From the NCBI GenBank assembly GCA_965153455.1, contig OZ234495.1:9978875-10042874 (forward strand): 64,000 nt of DNA, in the 5' to 3' direction. A program made the translations under genes and the position numbers. Source of the stretch: Sphagnum compactum (taxonomy: Eukaryota; Bryophyta; Sphagnopsida; Sphagnales). Within the stretch, counting starts at the first letter, position 1. Each line of letters starts with the position of its first letter. Below are positions 50,721 to 63,744 of this stretch, in pieces. The notes under the pieces were generated by a model, which made no database searches, had not been told where the DNA came from, and worked only from the letters and a program-made list of their open reading frames with translations.

Positions 50721-53700
50721 TTATGACTGCACAGAAGCCTGAATCAGTGGTTGCATTAAGCCCTGTAGTGACTGTAGCGATTGCTGGAGTTTTACTTCTA
50801 ATGCAACCCGCTCCCTCAGTACTGTCACCTACAGTTCCATCCAAACACCCCACCTCGTCTCACAATCAGTCCATTACCTGAAGTTGTGAGAACCCAAGAA
50901 ATTCCAGTCTCCAATGAGTAATGGGAGTACAAAACTGGTCATAAAAACTTTACAAAGCTGCTATTGTGAAGGAAGATGTTAAGTGAAAGAGAACAGACCA
51001 GATGCCAGATTGATGATGATGACCCAAGGATGCCAGCATACATATCAAGCACTTGATGCGCTATAGGGACCAACAGCCTTGCCTGCTTCGGCATTACCAC
51101 ATACCTGCTCATGCCCACCTTCAAGTGTGAGGCTGGGGGGGTGAAAGAAAGTAAAATCAGCTTGAGCACAGACATAATTGACAACTTCCCACAGTGTTTG
51201 TCAGCACTGTTGCTATGAATATGCTGAGAAAGAATTGGCCTGAAGACCCAAATACCTTATGAACTCTCCTGATAAGAGGCACTTCATAATGACTGTTGAT
51301 CAGGTTATCAACAGCCATTTACAAATAGAAAGCATACACAATCCAGAATATATGACAGCAATACCCTTTGTGCAATGGTGCAGCATTTAAATGGCAGGGA
51401 ACTTACTTGCAAATGAAAGCAAGAAGAGGTTCAAGAGAGGAGACATCACGTCTGGAAAGCGCGGCAACAAGACCACCGCGGGCAACTAACTCCTCCATTA
51501 CTGCTACTACCACCTGCAACATGACACAAGGATTGGTGTGATTTACTCAAATATCACTCCACTGCATTAGATACATAGAATCAGCCATTGCCAAAGAGAT
51601 TTCTCAACCAAATGAAGATTTCTGCAACATCCAGAAAGTCTACTGGTGGTTCCTTTGTTTCTTCCACTTCCTCTGGCATGCATTGGAAGCTCACATCAAG
51701 ATAACAACCAACTATTAACACCCCTCATCTGCATAGCAGAAAGCTGTCCAAGGCACCTATCCCCTTGTGATATATCATCCCTGGGAGAAAGCATTCTTCT
51801 TCATTTGGAATCACAATACAGACCGTGGGATCCGAAGTGCTCAAAGCTGAAGACAGTGCTTCTCTATACTGAAAGGATCGGAGAAATTGGTCATGCTGCC
51901 CCAGATTCACTTTTTTGGGCCGAGCCAAAACATAGTCATCTTCCTGTCCCCTCCAGTGCCACCCAGCATTTTAATCCACAGCATGTCAGATATTAATCAA
52001 ACTTTTGATGTGGACTGAAATCAGTATCTTGTTGAGCCAAAGGAACAGAAGCAAGGAGGATTAGCATCAACCATAACCATCATTGGCACAATCATGCTTA
52101 ATCAAGTAACCTTTGCATCTGGTAGTCCATTTTGTTGAGTGAAGATAAGGAACAAAATAACAACATGAAAGGAGGCTGACATAATTGTAACATCAAAGAC
52201 AGGAACTGTATAATTGAGCAAGTGACAGACCGCAGCAGATTCTGCTCCACCACGTAAAAAGTAGCGATAGGTGTTTGGATGCAATTTTCTGGGTCTTCTT
52301 GGCCTTGCAACAACACCCAATGCAGTTGCTGTGCCTGCATCAAGCTTGTCAGGTTTCTTTCGTTGACGGATAGAGAGTAGGCCTGATGATGTGCCCACAG
52401 CCAAGGTTGTGCAATCTGGAGACACACCCATGCTCAATATTGGTGCAGGATACTTGGCTGCATGTGTCACCTGCAAACTATGACCCACATTTAGAACTTT
52501 AACTCGCCCAGTTATGAACAACAGAGATCTTCCTACGAATACATCCAAATCTTGCTGTGGGTAAGTGCCACCAGCATGCCATAATGTCCATTGTGAACCA
52601 CAAGCATGCAGCTGAACAGATCCAATAGATCATTGCAGACCTTGAACTGGCTGAGTTCAAAAACTTTGACATGGCCGTCCAAAGAAGCAGTCAGGAGACG
52701 TGGAGCATCTTGATCCAAAGCAGCTCTAGAATTGCTGGAAGGAGCCATGCACAATGTGGTAACAGTTTTCTGATGACTGCTCAGCACATGCAACTGCCTC
52801 CCTCCACCTACAATATCCCATATCTTGACTTCTTGCCCTCCTGCAAGCATAAACATGTCAGACATCTTGGAGATTCCAAATGAACTGGAATAGAACTTAA
52901 CCCATGAAACCAGCAAATTGACTACAAATGCAATTCAACCTTACAATGTCCAAATCAAATGTGCTAAATGCGTTTAGCTTCACACTTTTGAAGTTGCAGA
53001 ATGATAAGTTTTGTTGCACAGTTTACAGCCAATACAAACAAGGTATGCTGGTTTCAAATCATTGTCCAAAACCTTGCTCATCAAAACAAGATACTCCCTT
53101 ATATGTCCACCCAACCCTGGAGGATGGGTGAAAATAGACAAGGAAAGATTGGAAAAGAGAACAAGCACCTGCAGAAGCCAAAAGTCCTCCAGAAGGAAAG
53201 AATAGCACATCCTCCAGTGGTTTGCCATGCTGCACCCAGTTATCCAAAAACAATGATAAGCTTTCTTCTGTAGACTGCAACTCCCAAAATATTTTGACCC
53301 TTGTCAATGTTAACCTGAAACTACTACTCATACATAGGCAGCAGCTATCCCACAATGTCGCATCACAGTGAAAGCAGACTTTGAAACTGAAGAGTGTCTA
53401 CAGACATGTCATCTGCACTCCCCATTGACATTTCATTCAAAGAGGGGTAAGATTCAAAACCTCAAATTGCAAGACACTTCTGGATGTGCGAAAGTCCCAG
53501 AGTCGTACAGTGTGATCATATGCGCCTGTGGCCCTGTGGCCTCAACCCAGATATCAAGCATCAGGATGAGCTAGACTGTTCAAAGCCAAATTAGTATGTT
53601 TTCATGTTGATGACCAGCACAGCAACATCAGACAGTATATAGTATGTGTATATGGAGATTGTTTGATAAGGATTTTGTTTCAAATGATTGCCAACAAGGG

Positions 53701-55729
53701 CCAAAAAAATGCTTTTTATGTTCTGAAGAGGAAGAACTTGTACCAAAGATCACCACTGGCAGGACTTGTGGCACCACAGCGAACATAATCAGTATGTCCC
53801 TCCAGGGTTAACAAAGGTGCCTGCAGCACCATGCATGTAATGTCATGCCTTGCAGCGTGGGCTCTTATGCATTTCATAGAGTCACGCTGCTGATCCCAAG
53901 ATAGTGAGGTGAGACCTTACTGGACCATCCAAGAAGATGCCATCATAATTTCATGTGATTTGAATTCTCATTAAAGAACAAGATCCTGCTAATTCAAAAT
54001 ACGCACTTCCTAATACTAATCAGATAACCATATCTGATGTCCAGGGGTTCAACATGGCAAGATTACTACACAGTGACCATATCACATCTTCATGCTATTT
54101 CAAGCTGGAACTGCCATAGGCAAAATAAGATGACCAGAGAAAATGTCCCCCCTATAAAAAGGTCCTGGTTGTAGGTAGTGCACCCTAGTACCTGAGTTGC
54201 CACATCCCACCATCGAACTGTACGGTCATCACCTGCTGATGCAATGTGTAGCTTATCTTGAGGGGAGTATCTAACCCAGTGAACTGCCCTGAATGGTTGA
54301 CCCAAGACACCACCGCCCACTAGTCAATAAATTCCACAGTACACAACCAGTTCTGGCTTCTCCTGAATCTCAGGAAAATCATAACACCTCGAGAATGCTA
54401 AATAACTAAAATTGTAGTAGTTAACAGTGAAAGTTAGGCAGAACCCATCATTAAGGCATGGAAGATGAAGAAAGAGAAGAGATTTTAGCTTAATCACACT
54501 TGCTTATACCTTTTTCTTGTGAAGAAGAGGGACATAGATTGATACAACCAAAAACAGGCTACCAAGGAAGAGGGAAGGAAAGGAGCACACACCCAGTATG
54601 GCCCTTAAGCTGCCGAAGTACTTTGCGACTACCAACATCAAACACCTAAAACCCTTCCACAGCCCTCATCAGCTTTCACAGTGAATCACAGAACATATAT
54701 AGTGCACATTTCAAGCCTTTTCAAAGTATCTTTACTTCTCATTACTCAGGTTGTTACCCATTATGCAATATGCTTTGCTTCTTCATTCTCAACTGTCAGA
54801 AAATGTTTGAACATGGGTGGTACGAATTTCCCAACAATATGCCTAAATTATGCATAGTGCTCACCACATATATCTATTGCCTTACCTGTACAATACCAGT
54901 CTCACCACCAGCTGCAAGCAGCTGTCCATCTGATCGGAAGCTTCCTGAGTACGCCTGCAATCAACATAGGAGCTGAGAAACCATCAATGTATGGGCAGAG
55001 CTGCACTCTCTCTACACCATGCAGCATCATCTGGTGGGCAATACCTCCATTCCAAATAATCATCTAAAAAGTTTCATATCTGCTATTCTCCTGTCTATAT
55101 GCAGCAGTAGAAGATTTGGTGGGTGCAACATACCACATCCGTGAAGCGCAATATATTCTTCTTGGGTTCACAAGTTACCCCATCATAGACCACAACCTGT
55201 AAACACATAAAAAATGCAATCCGATGTCATGAACCAAAGCACTCTACAACCTACACGTCCAAGATTCAGACCTGCAGCATCTCACTAAGATACCATATTC
55301 TACGAAAATTGAAGGAACTGCAAGCATTGAGGGTTTAGGGTTTGGGTTTAGGGTTTAGACCCTCCCTCATGGATTTAACCCCAGAAAAATGCGAAACTGA
55401 GAAGGAGAAGAATTCAATAGCAAGTAAATGATGCCAATAGCAGCACAAGTCAGACTTTGCTTATTGCCTCGAAACCCATCACGAGATAAGCTAGAAGAAA
55501 CGCAACCTAGCAACCGGACCTAACATACCCGAGTGGAAGAGGTGACTGCAAAGTCATGCGGCTCAGCAGGGGAGAACTGAATACAGGTCACGGCTGAAAT
55601 TTGCTGGGGCGCACTTTTGTTGCGAAAGGAGCGCCAAAACTTGGCATCCACGGAGAGAGCATTTTTGGAAGCTGGGTACGCTTTGGCTCTGACTGGCACG
55701 TAATTCGTGGTCCCGCTCTCAGGATCCAT
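50721..55729 (-). CDS. UTP15: U3 small nucleolar RNA-associated protein 15 homologue, 14 exons
   Basis: UTP15 belongs to the t-UTP subcomplex of the small-subunit processome and acts in the nucleolus in rDNA transcription and 18S pre-rRNA processing. Exons (high to low): 55729-55529, 55196-55134, 54954-54886, 54645-54593, 54288-54192, 53820-53744, 53533-53461, 53229-53169, 52840-52641, 52470-52231, 51943-51824, 51513-51407, 51104-50999, 50828-50721. They total 1,575 bases, giving 524 residues (human 518), with every phase consistent. Seven WD40 blades fill residues 50-345 (GHTGAVHWVRYSPQDKL; DDRTVRWWDV; GHTDYVRCGATSP; YDHTVRLWDFRTSRSV; HGKPLEDVLFFPSGGLLASA; GQEVKIWDIVGGGRQLHVL). The UTP15 C-terminal domain follows (KKVNLGQHDQFLRSFQYREA; MEELVARGGLVAALSRRDV; LRERVALEVKLQQSLQSLQG). 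The start ATG lies just after a GA-rich leader. The gene is convergent with the CEP290-like gene. No lesion is seen. Confidence 0.95.
55329..55358 (-). promoter_or_regulatory. Telo-box cluster in UTP15 intron 1
   Basis: Two to three copies of TTTAGGG-type sequence on the plus strand, which reads AAACCCTA in UTP15 sense orientation, lie inside intron 1 (between the exons ending at 55529 and starting at 55196). Telo-boxes in promoters and first introns are characteristic of plant translation and ribosome-biogenesis genes. The functional role here is inferred. Confidence 0.5.
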
Positions 55730-55732
55730 GAC

Positions 55733-55764
55733 CTCTCTCTCTCTCTGTCTCTCTCTCTCTCTCA
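55733..55764. repeat. (CT)n microsatellite in UTP15 5-prime leader
   Basis: A CT tract interrupted by one G sits immediately upstream of the UTP15 start codon, reading GAGAGA in the sense direction. GA-rich leaders are common in plant genes. Confidence 0.9.
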
Positions 55765-55933
55765 ACTCTATAAAAAAAACTCTTTTCCCGAGAAGACAAG
55801 AGTTTCAATTTAAGCGTGGCTGGCTTAGCCAATGCATTCCCATTCTTGGTCAAAAATTTGCAGCGAAGGAACGATACAAAGACGAGACTCAGAAACGCTC
55901 TCGTGTGTGATCAGAAGTGTAAGGAGGAACTTC

Positions 55934-55965
55934 TAGGGTTTAAGGAATCCAAGGTTTTAGGGTTT
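55934..55965 (-). promoter_or_regulatory. Two telo-box motifs upstream of UTP15
   Basis: TAGGGTTT occurs at 55934-55941 and 55958-55965, that is AAACCCTA on the UTP15 sense strand, about 205 and 230 bases before the start codon. In plants this motif is enriched in promoters of ribosomal-protein and ribosome-biogenesis genes. The position and gene function agree, but the transcription start is not known. Confidence 0.6.
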
Positions 55966-55969
55966 TGTG

Positions 55970-57984
55970 CTTATGAGGGCAGACATTGGGTTATTTCTCC
56001 ATAAAAATTTAGCAATTTTTTTCGAAATTTTATTTTTTTTCGAAAATTTATTTTGTTGTTAGGGACTTCAAGTTGAATTGTTTAGTTTTTTTTTGGTAAA
56101 TTAATTGAATGAAGAATAAAAAATCCTTGGTGTTGAAAGTGCAAGTCTACTACTAATTACAAGTAGCTATCAAATTTTCATGTTTATGGAGGAGAATTTG
56201 ACCAAGGTACCATGCTTCATTGATGCTAAAAATTATAAATAATTTTAAAAAAACTCTTTATCAAGCTAATGAAAAATATAATTACTCCATTATTTGGATT
56301 TGAGATAAACTAGAAATTAATGGTTAAAAGATGCACATCCAATGGGCACGGTCATATACACACAATCAAAAAAAATTGCAACATTTTGTAACAACCTAAA
56401 CCCTAAACCCTAAAAACCCTAAACCCTAAACCCTTTTTTTTTTTGGGCATCTTGATTGTTCCCAACCCTTTACACATTCCATTGTGTGTACCACAAATAA
56501 ATGGCAAAATTTGGGATATTGGTGTTGCTAGACCTTCATCTCACATTGCCCAAGCTAAAAATAATAATAATAATCTCTAATAAAATTAGGCCTAGTAAAA
56601 AAAAAACAATTGTTAATTCTTGAGCATTACATGTAAGGGACATTATAATCATAAGGACCCTTAATTTTTGGGGTTTATAAGGGCACATAAGGTCCCTTGA
56701 AAAGGGGATTTTACTATTTTAAAACCAAATTTAAACAAGTATTTAATAATGGGTAATGCATTTCATAGTGTGCCCTCAATGGAGTGTGGCATCCATTGAG
56801 GACATTATGGAGTGCCTTACACTTATACAAAAACACCATGCATCATACTAGGGAGCTACTTGTTAACATTCACATGACTTATGGCCCCACCACCATCATG
56901 CTTAGGATGCACCATGATCTCATCATTAGTGCATTTCATTAAGGTTTGGGAAAAAAAATTAATTTTTTTTCCTTCTATGTAATTTTTTATTTTATTTTTT
57001 ATTATTATTATTTTTTCCTTTTTTTTAAAAAAAAAGATACAATGGAAGTAAGCTTTTGAGTAGGAATGAAATGTTCTTTTGGAAAGGTTCACATGTGTTT
57101 TGAACTCCAAGATGAACCTTTTCAAGGGGTTGGTCGAAGCTTTTGAAAGTCTTTTTTTTTTCTTTTTTTTTTTTTGTTTTGGAAGCATAACAACAAACTC
57201 AACCCGACAAGCCATTGACACCCCCAAGTCAAGTTCATTCACAAAAGATCAACAAGAATCTCCCTTGCATTCCATTAGGTTTGAACCAAACCCATCAACC
57301 CTAGGGTTTAAAAGTCGAGTTTGAGAGACAACAAAGTTATTGATGATTTTGAGGGGCACCAAGCTTGTGGGAGAAAGATAACCACTAAGCTTTTGAAAGG
57401 TGCAATTGTGCAAAAGGAATAGCAAATGGTGACTCTTGAAAAATAAATGATGTAAATAAAAGGGATGGTAAGCTCATGGAAAAGAAAACTAACAAGATTT
57501 ATAATGATGCAATTATTTCCTAGATTTCAATAATTATTTGACCTTCATCTTGTGCCAAATTTAGGTTTGAATTTTGTGATTTTTTCCCTTTTTTTTTCCT
57601 TTCTTGACATGTTTATCAAGATTTCATCATTTATTTTTAGGCACAAACATAATGTCAAAATGAAAAATAATTTAATTTATGCCAAAATGGCTAAGGTACT
57701 ACAGTAATCAAATACTATCATTATATTATTTTTAATGATGGATGTCATTGTAATCATATAAGACTAATCATGGATGCCATGTTTTGGCATTGTGAAATGA
57801 AAAAATTCATTATTAAAAAAAAAACACAATGGAGAAAGGCCCATCACTAAAGCAATCGGGAAACACAAACTTTCACTCAATCTAAACCCTAGCTAATAAA
57901 ACTTCTCCTAGGCCTACCATAACACCGGCTAACATATCTACTAAGAACCTAACACAAATCATATTGTTCCTCCCTTAGCTTTTA
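55970..57984. other. AT-rich intergenic DNA upstream of UTP15
   Basis: No gene is recognised. It contains a telomere-like cluster at 56394-56433, a T-rich tract with a long homopolymer run near 57151-57179 and frequent A runs. The open frame at 56856-57242 (minus) is created by poly-lysine-coding A/T runs and is not credible. Confidence 0.6.
56394..56433. repeat. Interstitial telomere-like repeats
   Basis: About five CCCTAAA units with one spacing irregularity (ctaaaaaccct), followed by a T run. This is about 670 bp upstream of the UTP15 start. Confidence 0.9.
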
Positions 57985-59900
57985 TCAAAGCAACAAAATG
58001 TTTATTCTCTTCACTAAAGGATTGTTTAATAAACTTTTACATTTAACCCAAGCAACTCTAGCATAGTACAATATGGCTTCCCAATTAAGCTTCTTCACAT
58101 CATAATCTTGCCAATTCCCATTATTAAACACGTTGTCATTTTTTTCCATCCAAATGATCCATATTATAATCCAATTCAACAATCCTCATATTCTTGACAC
58201 CTTATAAAAACTTCTAGGTTCTTTGGTGTAATAAAGATGCAATACATTTCCATTACATTGGGGTTGTTTGCCAACTTAAATTGAATCCAAACTATATCCA
58301 ATTCAAAAAAATTAATGTGAAGGTCTATGCATGTTGAGCAAATTACATTCATGATCTAGAACCTATGTAGAATATATTCATCCTCATATCCACACAATGA
58401 GCATGCCTAGTTTATTGACCTATTCACCCTTGCTTTCTAAACATTCACCACAATGGTTTTATTATAGATTAACCATATGAACTTACCTTCCTTCTTATTG
58501 TACATTACTTGCTTGCACCAAATGTTGGCCCATCTGAATTTGAAATTGGGTTGATGTACCCCTAGCCCATTTCTTTTTATGTTTATTTTAGGTTTAATAG
58601 TTTTTAACATTTTCCTCCCCATGGCAAATGTGTAGGAAAACAAAGGTTCGCCTCCTTTCCATGTTTAAACCATTGGGTCCAATTCCATAATTCCCATATT
58701 TTCCCAATTAGTTCAATGTGTAATTTCTTTGGACCTCTAAACACATCATCTGCTTTGATGTCGATTATTTTCACTCTTGTGGGACAATCACCCCCCCCCC
58801 CCCACAACTACCTTATATTTTTTTGTTGGAAATAAAATCCTTATCTAGATGTTCACTACATACAACCCCACCTCTCGTAGGATGGTGAACAATTTCTCTT
58901 CCTCATTACAAACAAGTTTGAAAGAGGTAGATGTAAGACACACAAATGAAGGCAACAATTATTCACCTCATACATATCTACCCACTCCCCTTGTAAATAT
59001 GGCCAATCTCATGCTTTCATCATTTCATCCCACTTACATTGTTCAATTTTGGCTACAAATTTCAAATAAGTTATTTCCTCCTGTCTTGAGATCACAAAAT
59101 TATCTTTCAATTACCCTAAGGACACATAGTTCTTTTCTTCTTTTACCCATGCATTCACAATTAAATCACATCCTAACACCTACAACTTTGTTGCCCTATG
59201 CTTTAAAAATCCATTTGCCCATGGTTGTATTATTGCATTCCACCAAAACTTCATAACCAAGGCATCTTTTCTTGGTTATTAGCTTGTTCATTTATGTCTT
59301 TCACCATCTTGACCCAAGCCCTTCCCACCCTATTCCATAGTGTCGATCTAAACATTTCATGTGCCCTACTTGCATGCACCATTCAAGGTTGGGTGCCCAC
59401 TCCTCCCCTTCATGATATTGATATTTCCGAAGCTTATATCTCAAAAACCATTTGTGATTAGATTTTTTGATTTCAAATGCATGCATGACTCATTTTGACC
59501 ATAAGGTGTTAATGACTTTTGTCAAGTCAACTAAAAGATTACGCTTCATATCTTTTTTTCTTTTCACAACACTCCTCCCACACCATGTGATAGCAACTAT
59601 TGTGAATTAATCCAACTCACAAATAATTTTTAAATAACCTTAACCTTGTGATCTCATTAATTCCTCATTTAAACCCTCCCCAAACATTCACAAAGTACCA
59701 CAACGAAAAAAGGAGGATAATATTCATCACTACCTTCCTCTTGGCAAAAGATAGCTTTGTGGAAGACCAATATCTTAATTTCCACTTAACCTTCTCTAAC
59801 AAGAATTCATCTACATGAGCATACCCAAAAGAAAGCTTGATCCCACATATAATTAAACACATGAGTCCATTCAAGTTTCACCTTCTATTTCCCGTCAATC
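57985..59900 (-). mobile_element. Second degenerate LINE fragment
   Basis: Minus-strand reading gives, in element order, LSFGYAHVDEFLLEKVKWKL followed by RYWSSTKLSFAKRKVVMN and WYFVNVWGG (about 59874-59670), typical of the part after the LINE reverse-transcriptase core. A zinc-binding-like piece follows (KFRWANIWCKQVM, then EGKFIWLIYNK, about 58545-58450), then WIIWMEKNDNVFNNGNWQDY near 58170-58085. Stops and frameshifts abound. The 5-prime half (ORF1, endonuclease and RT catalytic core) was not found, so it is 5-prime truncated. It is related to, but not a close copy of, the element at 4745-10028. Confidence 0.75.
58792..58803. repeat. Poly-C tract
   Basis: About 12 consecutive cytosines, within the second LINE fragment. 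Confidence 0.9.
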
Positions 59901-60560
59901 CAAAAAGCTACAAATTTAATTCATTGATTTGATGGCCCAAAGCTTGGTAGAATAGATCAAATATATACCTCAAGACACAATCCTAGGTTGCTTTGATTGT
60001 AAAGTTCATATAATTTGCATGTTAGGCTATCAATGCTACTTCTTCAACCTTAATCCCTTAAAGTCTCCCCATGCTCAATTCTTCCTTAATAATCATCATT
60101 TTGATTGTAAGGAAGGAATAAGATGTGAATAACATAAAGGACCTGAAGATTTTGTAATATGAATAGAAGGAATGCAATGTCATGTAATTTACAAAAGTGT
60201 GGTGTTCCTCATGGGAATGTGGTGTAACTTGCAAGTTCATCATTTTGCATTACTTTTGTTGTGCAATATTTTGTTGGAAAAATAAATAAAAACGACATTA
60301 TAGTTCACATGTTGCAACTCTATGAAAAGGCTCACGTGGTGGAAAATCAAAATGTAACATGGAATATTATGTTCAATATGTATCTCTATTTGTCCTTTAA
60401 TAATAAACCTACAAGGCTAGGGGAAAAGCTCTAGATTTATGGAAGGTACACTAATAGTTAAGTAAATATTTAAATTTGAATTGAAGCTTAATTTTGAAAA
60501 TGTGAAAAAGAAGTAAAAAAAAGTGGTGAAGGAGATGGAGGTTTATCAATTTAATAATAT

Positions 60561-60576
60561 CCCCCCCCCCCCCCCC
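60561..60576. repeat. Poly-C tract
   Basis: About 16 consecutive cytosines in otherwise AT-rich DNA. Confidence 0.9.
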
Positions 60577-61412
60577 TTCTTTATTTCCTTTCATATGTTC
60601 CCATATGGTTGAATCCAATAGTTCATCATTATTTATGTCAATCTCAAATTTGATTTTATTATAAAACACAAAACAAAAATAATATTATTCATATTATTCA
60701 TATTATTTGCATGTGCATTTTCATGTTATTTTTTTAAAAGGTACTTAAATAATAATTATTTGAATTACAAAATTACATAAATATACTAAAACCTTATGGT
60801 CAAGGAAAAAACTTTCAATTAATCCAAGGTTTATAGTTTCAATTCAAAGGTTTTATAAATAAATATAGTTCGTATTTTCTTTTAAATATGAAAATATTAT
60901 GGTGGCATTTGCATTACATCTTATTTTCATTATTTATATATTAAAAAAATAAAGGAATAAAACATATTTTATTTATATGATCACAGTAGCATGCATGTGA
61001 TTATCATGGGTTAGCATGGAAAAAAAACAATTTGATGTTAGTTAATTTGCCAATTATAATTTATTAACTTTATGAAGGAATGAGAGGTAACTTTGATAAA
61101 AGGACACCCCTAAATTTCAAACGTTTAAGATTCAAATTGAATTGAATTGAATTTTAATTAGATACAATATCATAACACAATCACATAACAATTCAAAAGT
61201 GTTTTTATTTCTTTCAACATGCATGTGAACACAAGCCTAAAAATTTTCTTCCAATTCAACATTCAATGCATTAAAAATTGTATTAAATTGCAAAATTATA
61301 TAACTTTTACTTCTAACATAATTTGATATGAATTGTTAAGATAAATTTATTCAAATAATGTTTACACTTCAATTTGGCTTCATGTGTTTTATGAATCACA
61401 TGGTCAACTTTA

Positions 61413-61415
<3 letters not shown>

Positions 61416-61462
<47 letters not shown>
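61416..61462. repeat. (AT)n microsatellite
   Basis: An alternating AT tract of about 47 bp in intergenic DNA. Confidence 0.95.
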
Positions 61463-61465
<3 letters not shown>

Positions 61466-63562
61466 TTGCAATTTATCCACATAGTTTACATTGAGGAAAA
61501 ACTACAATGTTCCAACAAATGATAAGAAATTACATAACACTTTATCCATTGTTATTTTCATTTAATATGTTTATACATGTTCCCTAAAAGGGTAGTTGTA
61601 TTCCAATGACATTGCACACACCCCATTGGAAATTCATTGTGAATAATCAAAATTTTAAAGAAACTATCACTCATTGCCAATGATTCCATTATATTTTGTA
61701 TTTAATTTGTCAATTTTATAAATGATTTTCACGTGAAATGATTTGGATAGTTTTAAATGGTGTTGATATTTTTCAATCATCAATTTAAATGAGATTTAAA
61801 TTCCAATAAAATTTTATAAAATGAAGGAAGTGTTTGAATTTGAGTTTTGTTTCTTGCCCAAAAAAAAAACACAAATCCTCCCTTGCGAAAGAAAAGGGAA
61901 AATGGGGAAGTTTGAATTTGATTTTTATTTTTTTATGAATGGGCACATGATGCGGGTGCTTTTCCAAACACACACACATAAATGGACAAACAAACAATAA
62001 TAAGTTTTTAAATAGATGAATGAAATCTTTGAATAAGGTTCCAAACTAAAGCAAATTAATCACCTTCCCCCCCACTTGCACCCCTATCCTTTTTTAATTT
62101 CCCTCACATATTTCCCAGTATGTTCAACACACTTTGTATAGTAATATTATAACCCGTATTTGAATATAAACATCGTTGAAAAAAAGGGGCTACCAAAATA
62201 AATGTTTTTTTTGTCAATTATGTGATGTAACCAATGTAATTATAAAAAGATCCTTGTGTATATTTAGCTAACCAATTGAAGCATGTATAAAACATTTGAT
62301 TATAACATCTTTAGTTTTTATTATCTTTTTTGGCTAATATATAACTAGCAAAAAAGGGGGTTGCCTAAGGGGAAAGAAGAATGGAGCAATGTGAAAGAAA
62401 AAAGGAACATTGGGGATAAATAAATAAATTTCAAAAATTATATAAAAAAATAAGAAAGCACTTTTGCACAAACCTTGGTGATTCCACTTTGATTCTTTTC
62501 AAATGTCTTAGTGAAATGCCATGTTTCATTTTGTACCTTCAAGAAATATAAGATTTATATGAACAATCAAATCAAATCCATACATCTTATATCTGTCAAA
62601 TTGCATATAAGAACAAAATAAAACTTATAGGGTGGAAGTATAATTGGGTGGGCCCATAAAGAACACCTTAAAGAATGATATAAAAATAGTAAAATTGGTC
62701 AAATAGTATTTTTCCTTAAACTTTTTTTATCGTTATAACTTATTTTTTTTCATGTTTAGTCGTTGTATGACAAAGTCTGTAACCTTTAGTTTTCATTAAA
62801 ATAAAAAGGTGAAAATTGCTACAAATTTATATTCCCTATTGTTATTGCCCTTTCAAATATCACATCCTAAATTCTTGAAATTCATAACTAAATTATAGCT
62901 TACTCAATTAATTACCTATTTAAAAATTAAATAGAATATCATCTAAAGTACCTTAAAAATTACATCTTCTTTTTTTTAAAACCAAAATTTATTTCAAAAG
63001 TGATGTTGACTAAACAATTTGAGGAAAATAAATGTTGTTTACTTTCATGAAACCTTATGTAAAGGAAATGATTACGAACATTTAAATTCAAAGTGTATAC
63101 TATCATTGAAGCTTTAAAGTCTATACAACATGGTTAGTGTCTCCACCTTCAAAAACTAATGAAATCCCTCCTTTGAAGGTTTTTTACTTTTAAAAAAAAC
63201 TTCAATGGGTCTAGTAAAATTTAGTGGAATGTTTCGTGTAGGTCCACCAATCATACTTCAACCTTGTATGCATTTTCCAGTTGCATTTTTAATATTATAC
63301 ATGATTGATGTTAATTACTTCCCAACTTTCATTTACAATAATGCATCAAATTGTTAGAATTGCCTAAAAATTTGATATTTGAAATTGCCACAATAATTGC
63401 ATAAGATTAAATGAAACAAACCTAAAACTACCTCATTATTTTCCCCTAATCATCTACATGGTTATGAAAGACACATATTATTGTGTTTTTTCAAGTTTTT
63501 TTAAAAAGTTATTGAAATTATATATATATTTTTAAAAATTAAATTACATGCAAACATACATA

Positions 63563-63744
63563 TACTATGGTAGTTACTTATTTGTAATTTTTAATTACTT
63601 TAAAATATTTAAAATGAATATATACATACATATATATATATGAGTCACTTGAAACCATATTATGAATAAATCTAGTTTTTCATGATTAGAGTTCATTAGG
63701 GTTTTAAGTAATTAAAAAATTACAAATAAGTAACTACCATAGTA
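63563..63744. repeat. Near-perfect inverted repeat (hairpin)
   Basis: The left arm at 63563-63600 starts tactatggtagttacttat. The right arm at 63706-63744 ends ataagtaactaccatagta. The arms pair over about 38 bases with a single extra A in the right arm, around a spacer of about 105 bases. It could be a foldback or MITE element or a transcribed hairpin. No target-site duplication was found. Confidence 0.9.

Larger units (their letters stand above)
59901..63562. other. AT-rich intergenic DNA
   Basis: No gene is recognised on either strand and open frames are short. It holds a poly-C tract at 60561-60576, an (AT)n tract at 61416-61462 and many A/T runs. Confidence 0.6.

Noticed and set aside
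56856-57242. 128-codon minus-strand frame with poly-lysine
   Set aside because: It is produced by long T runs on the plus strand and has no conserved part.
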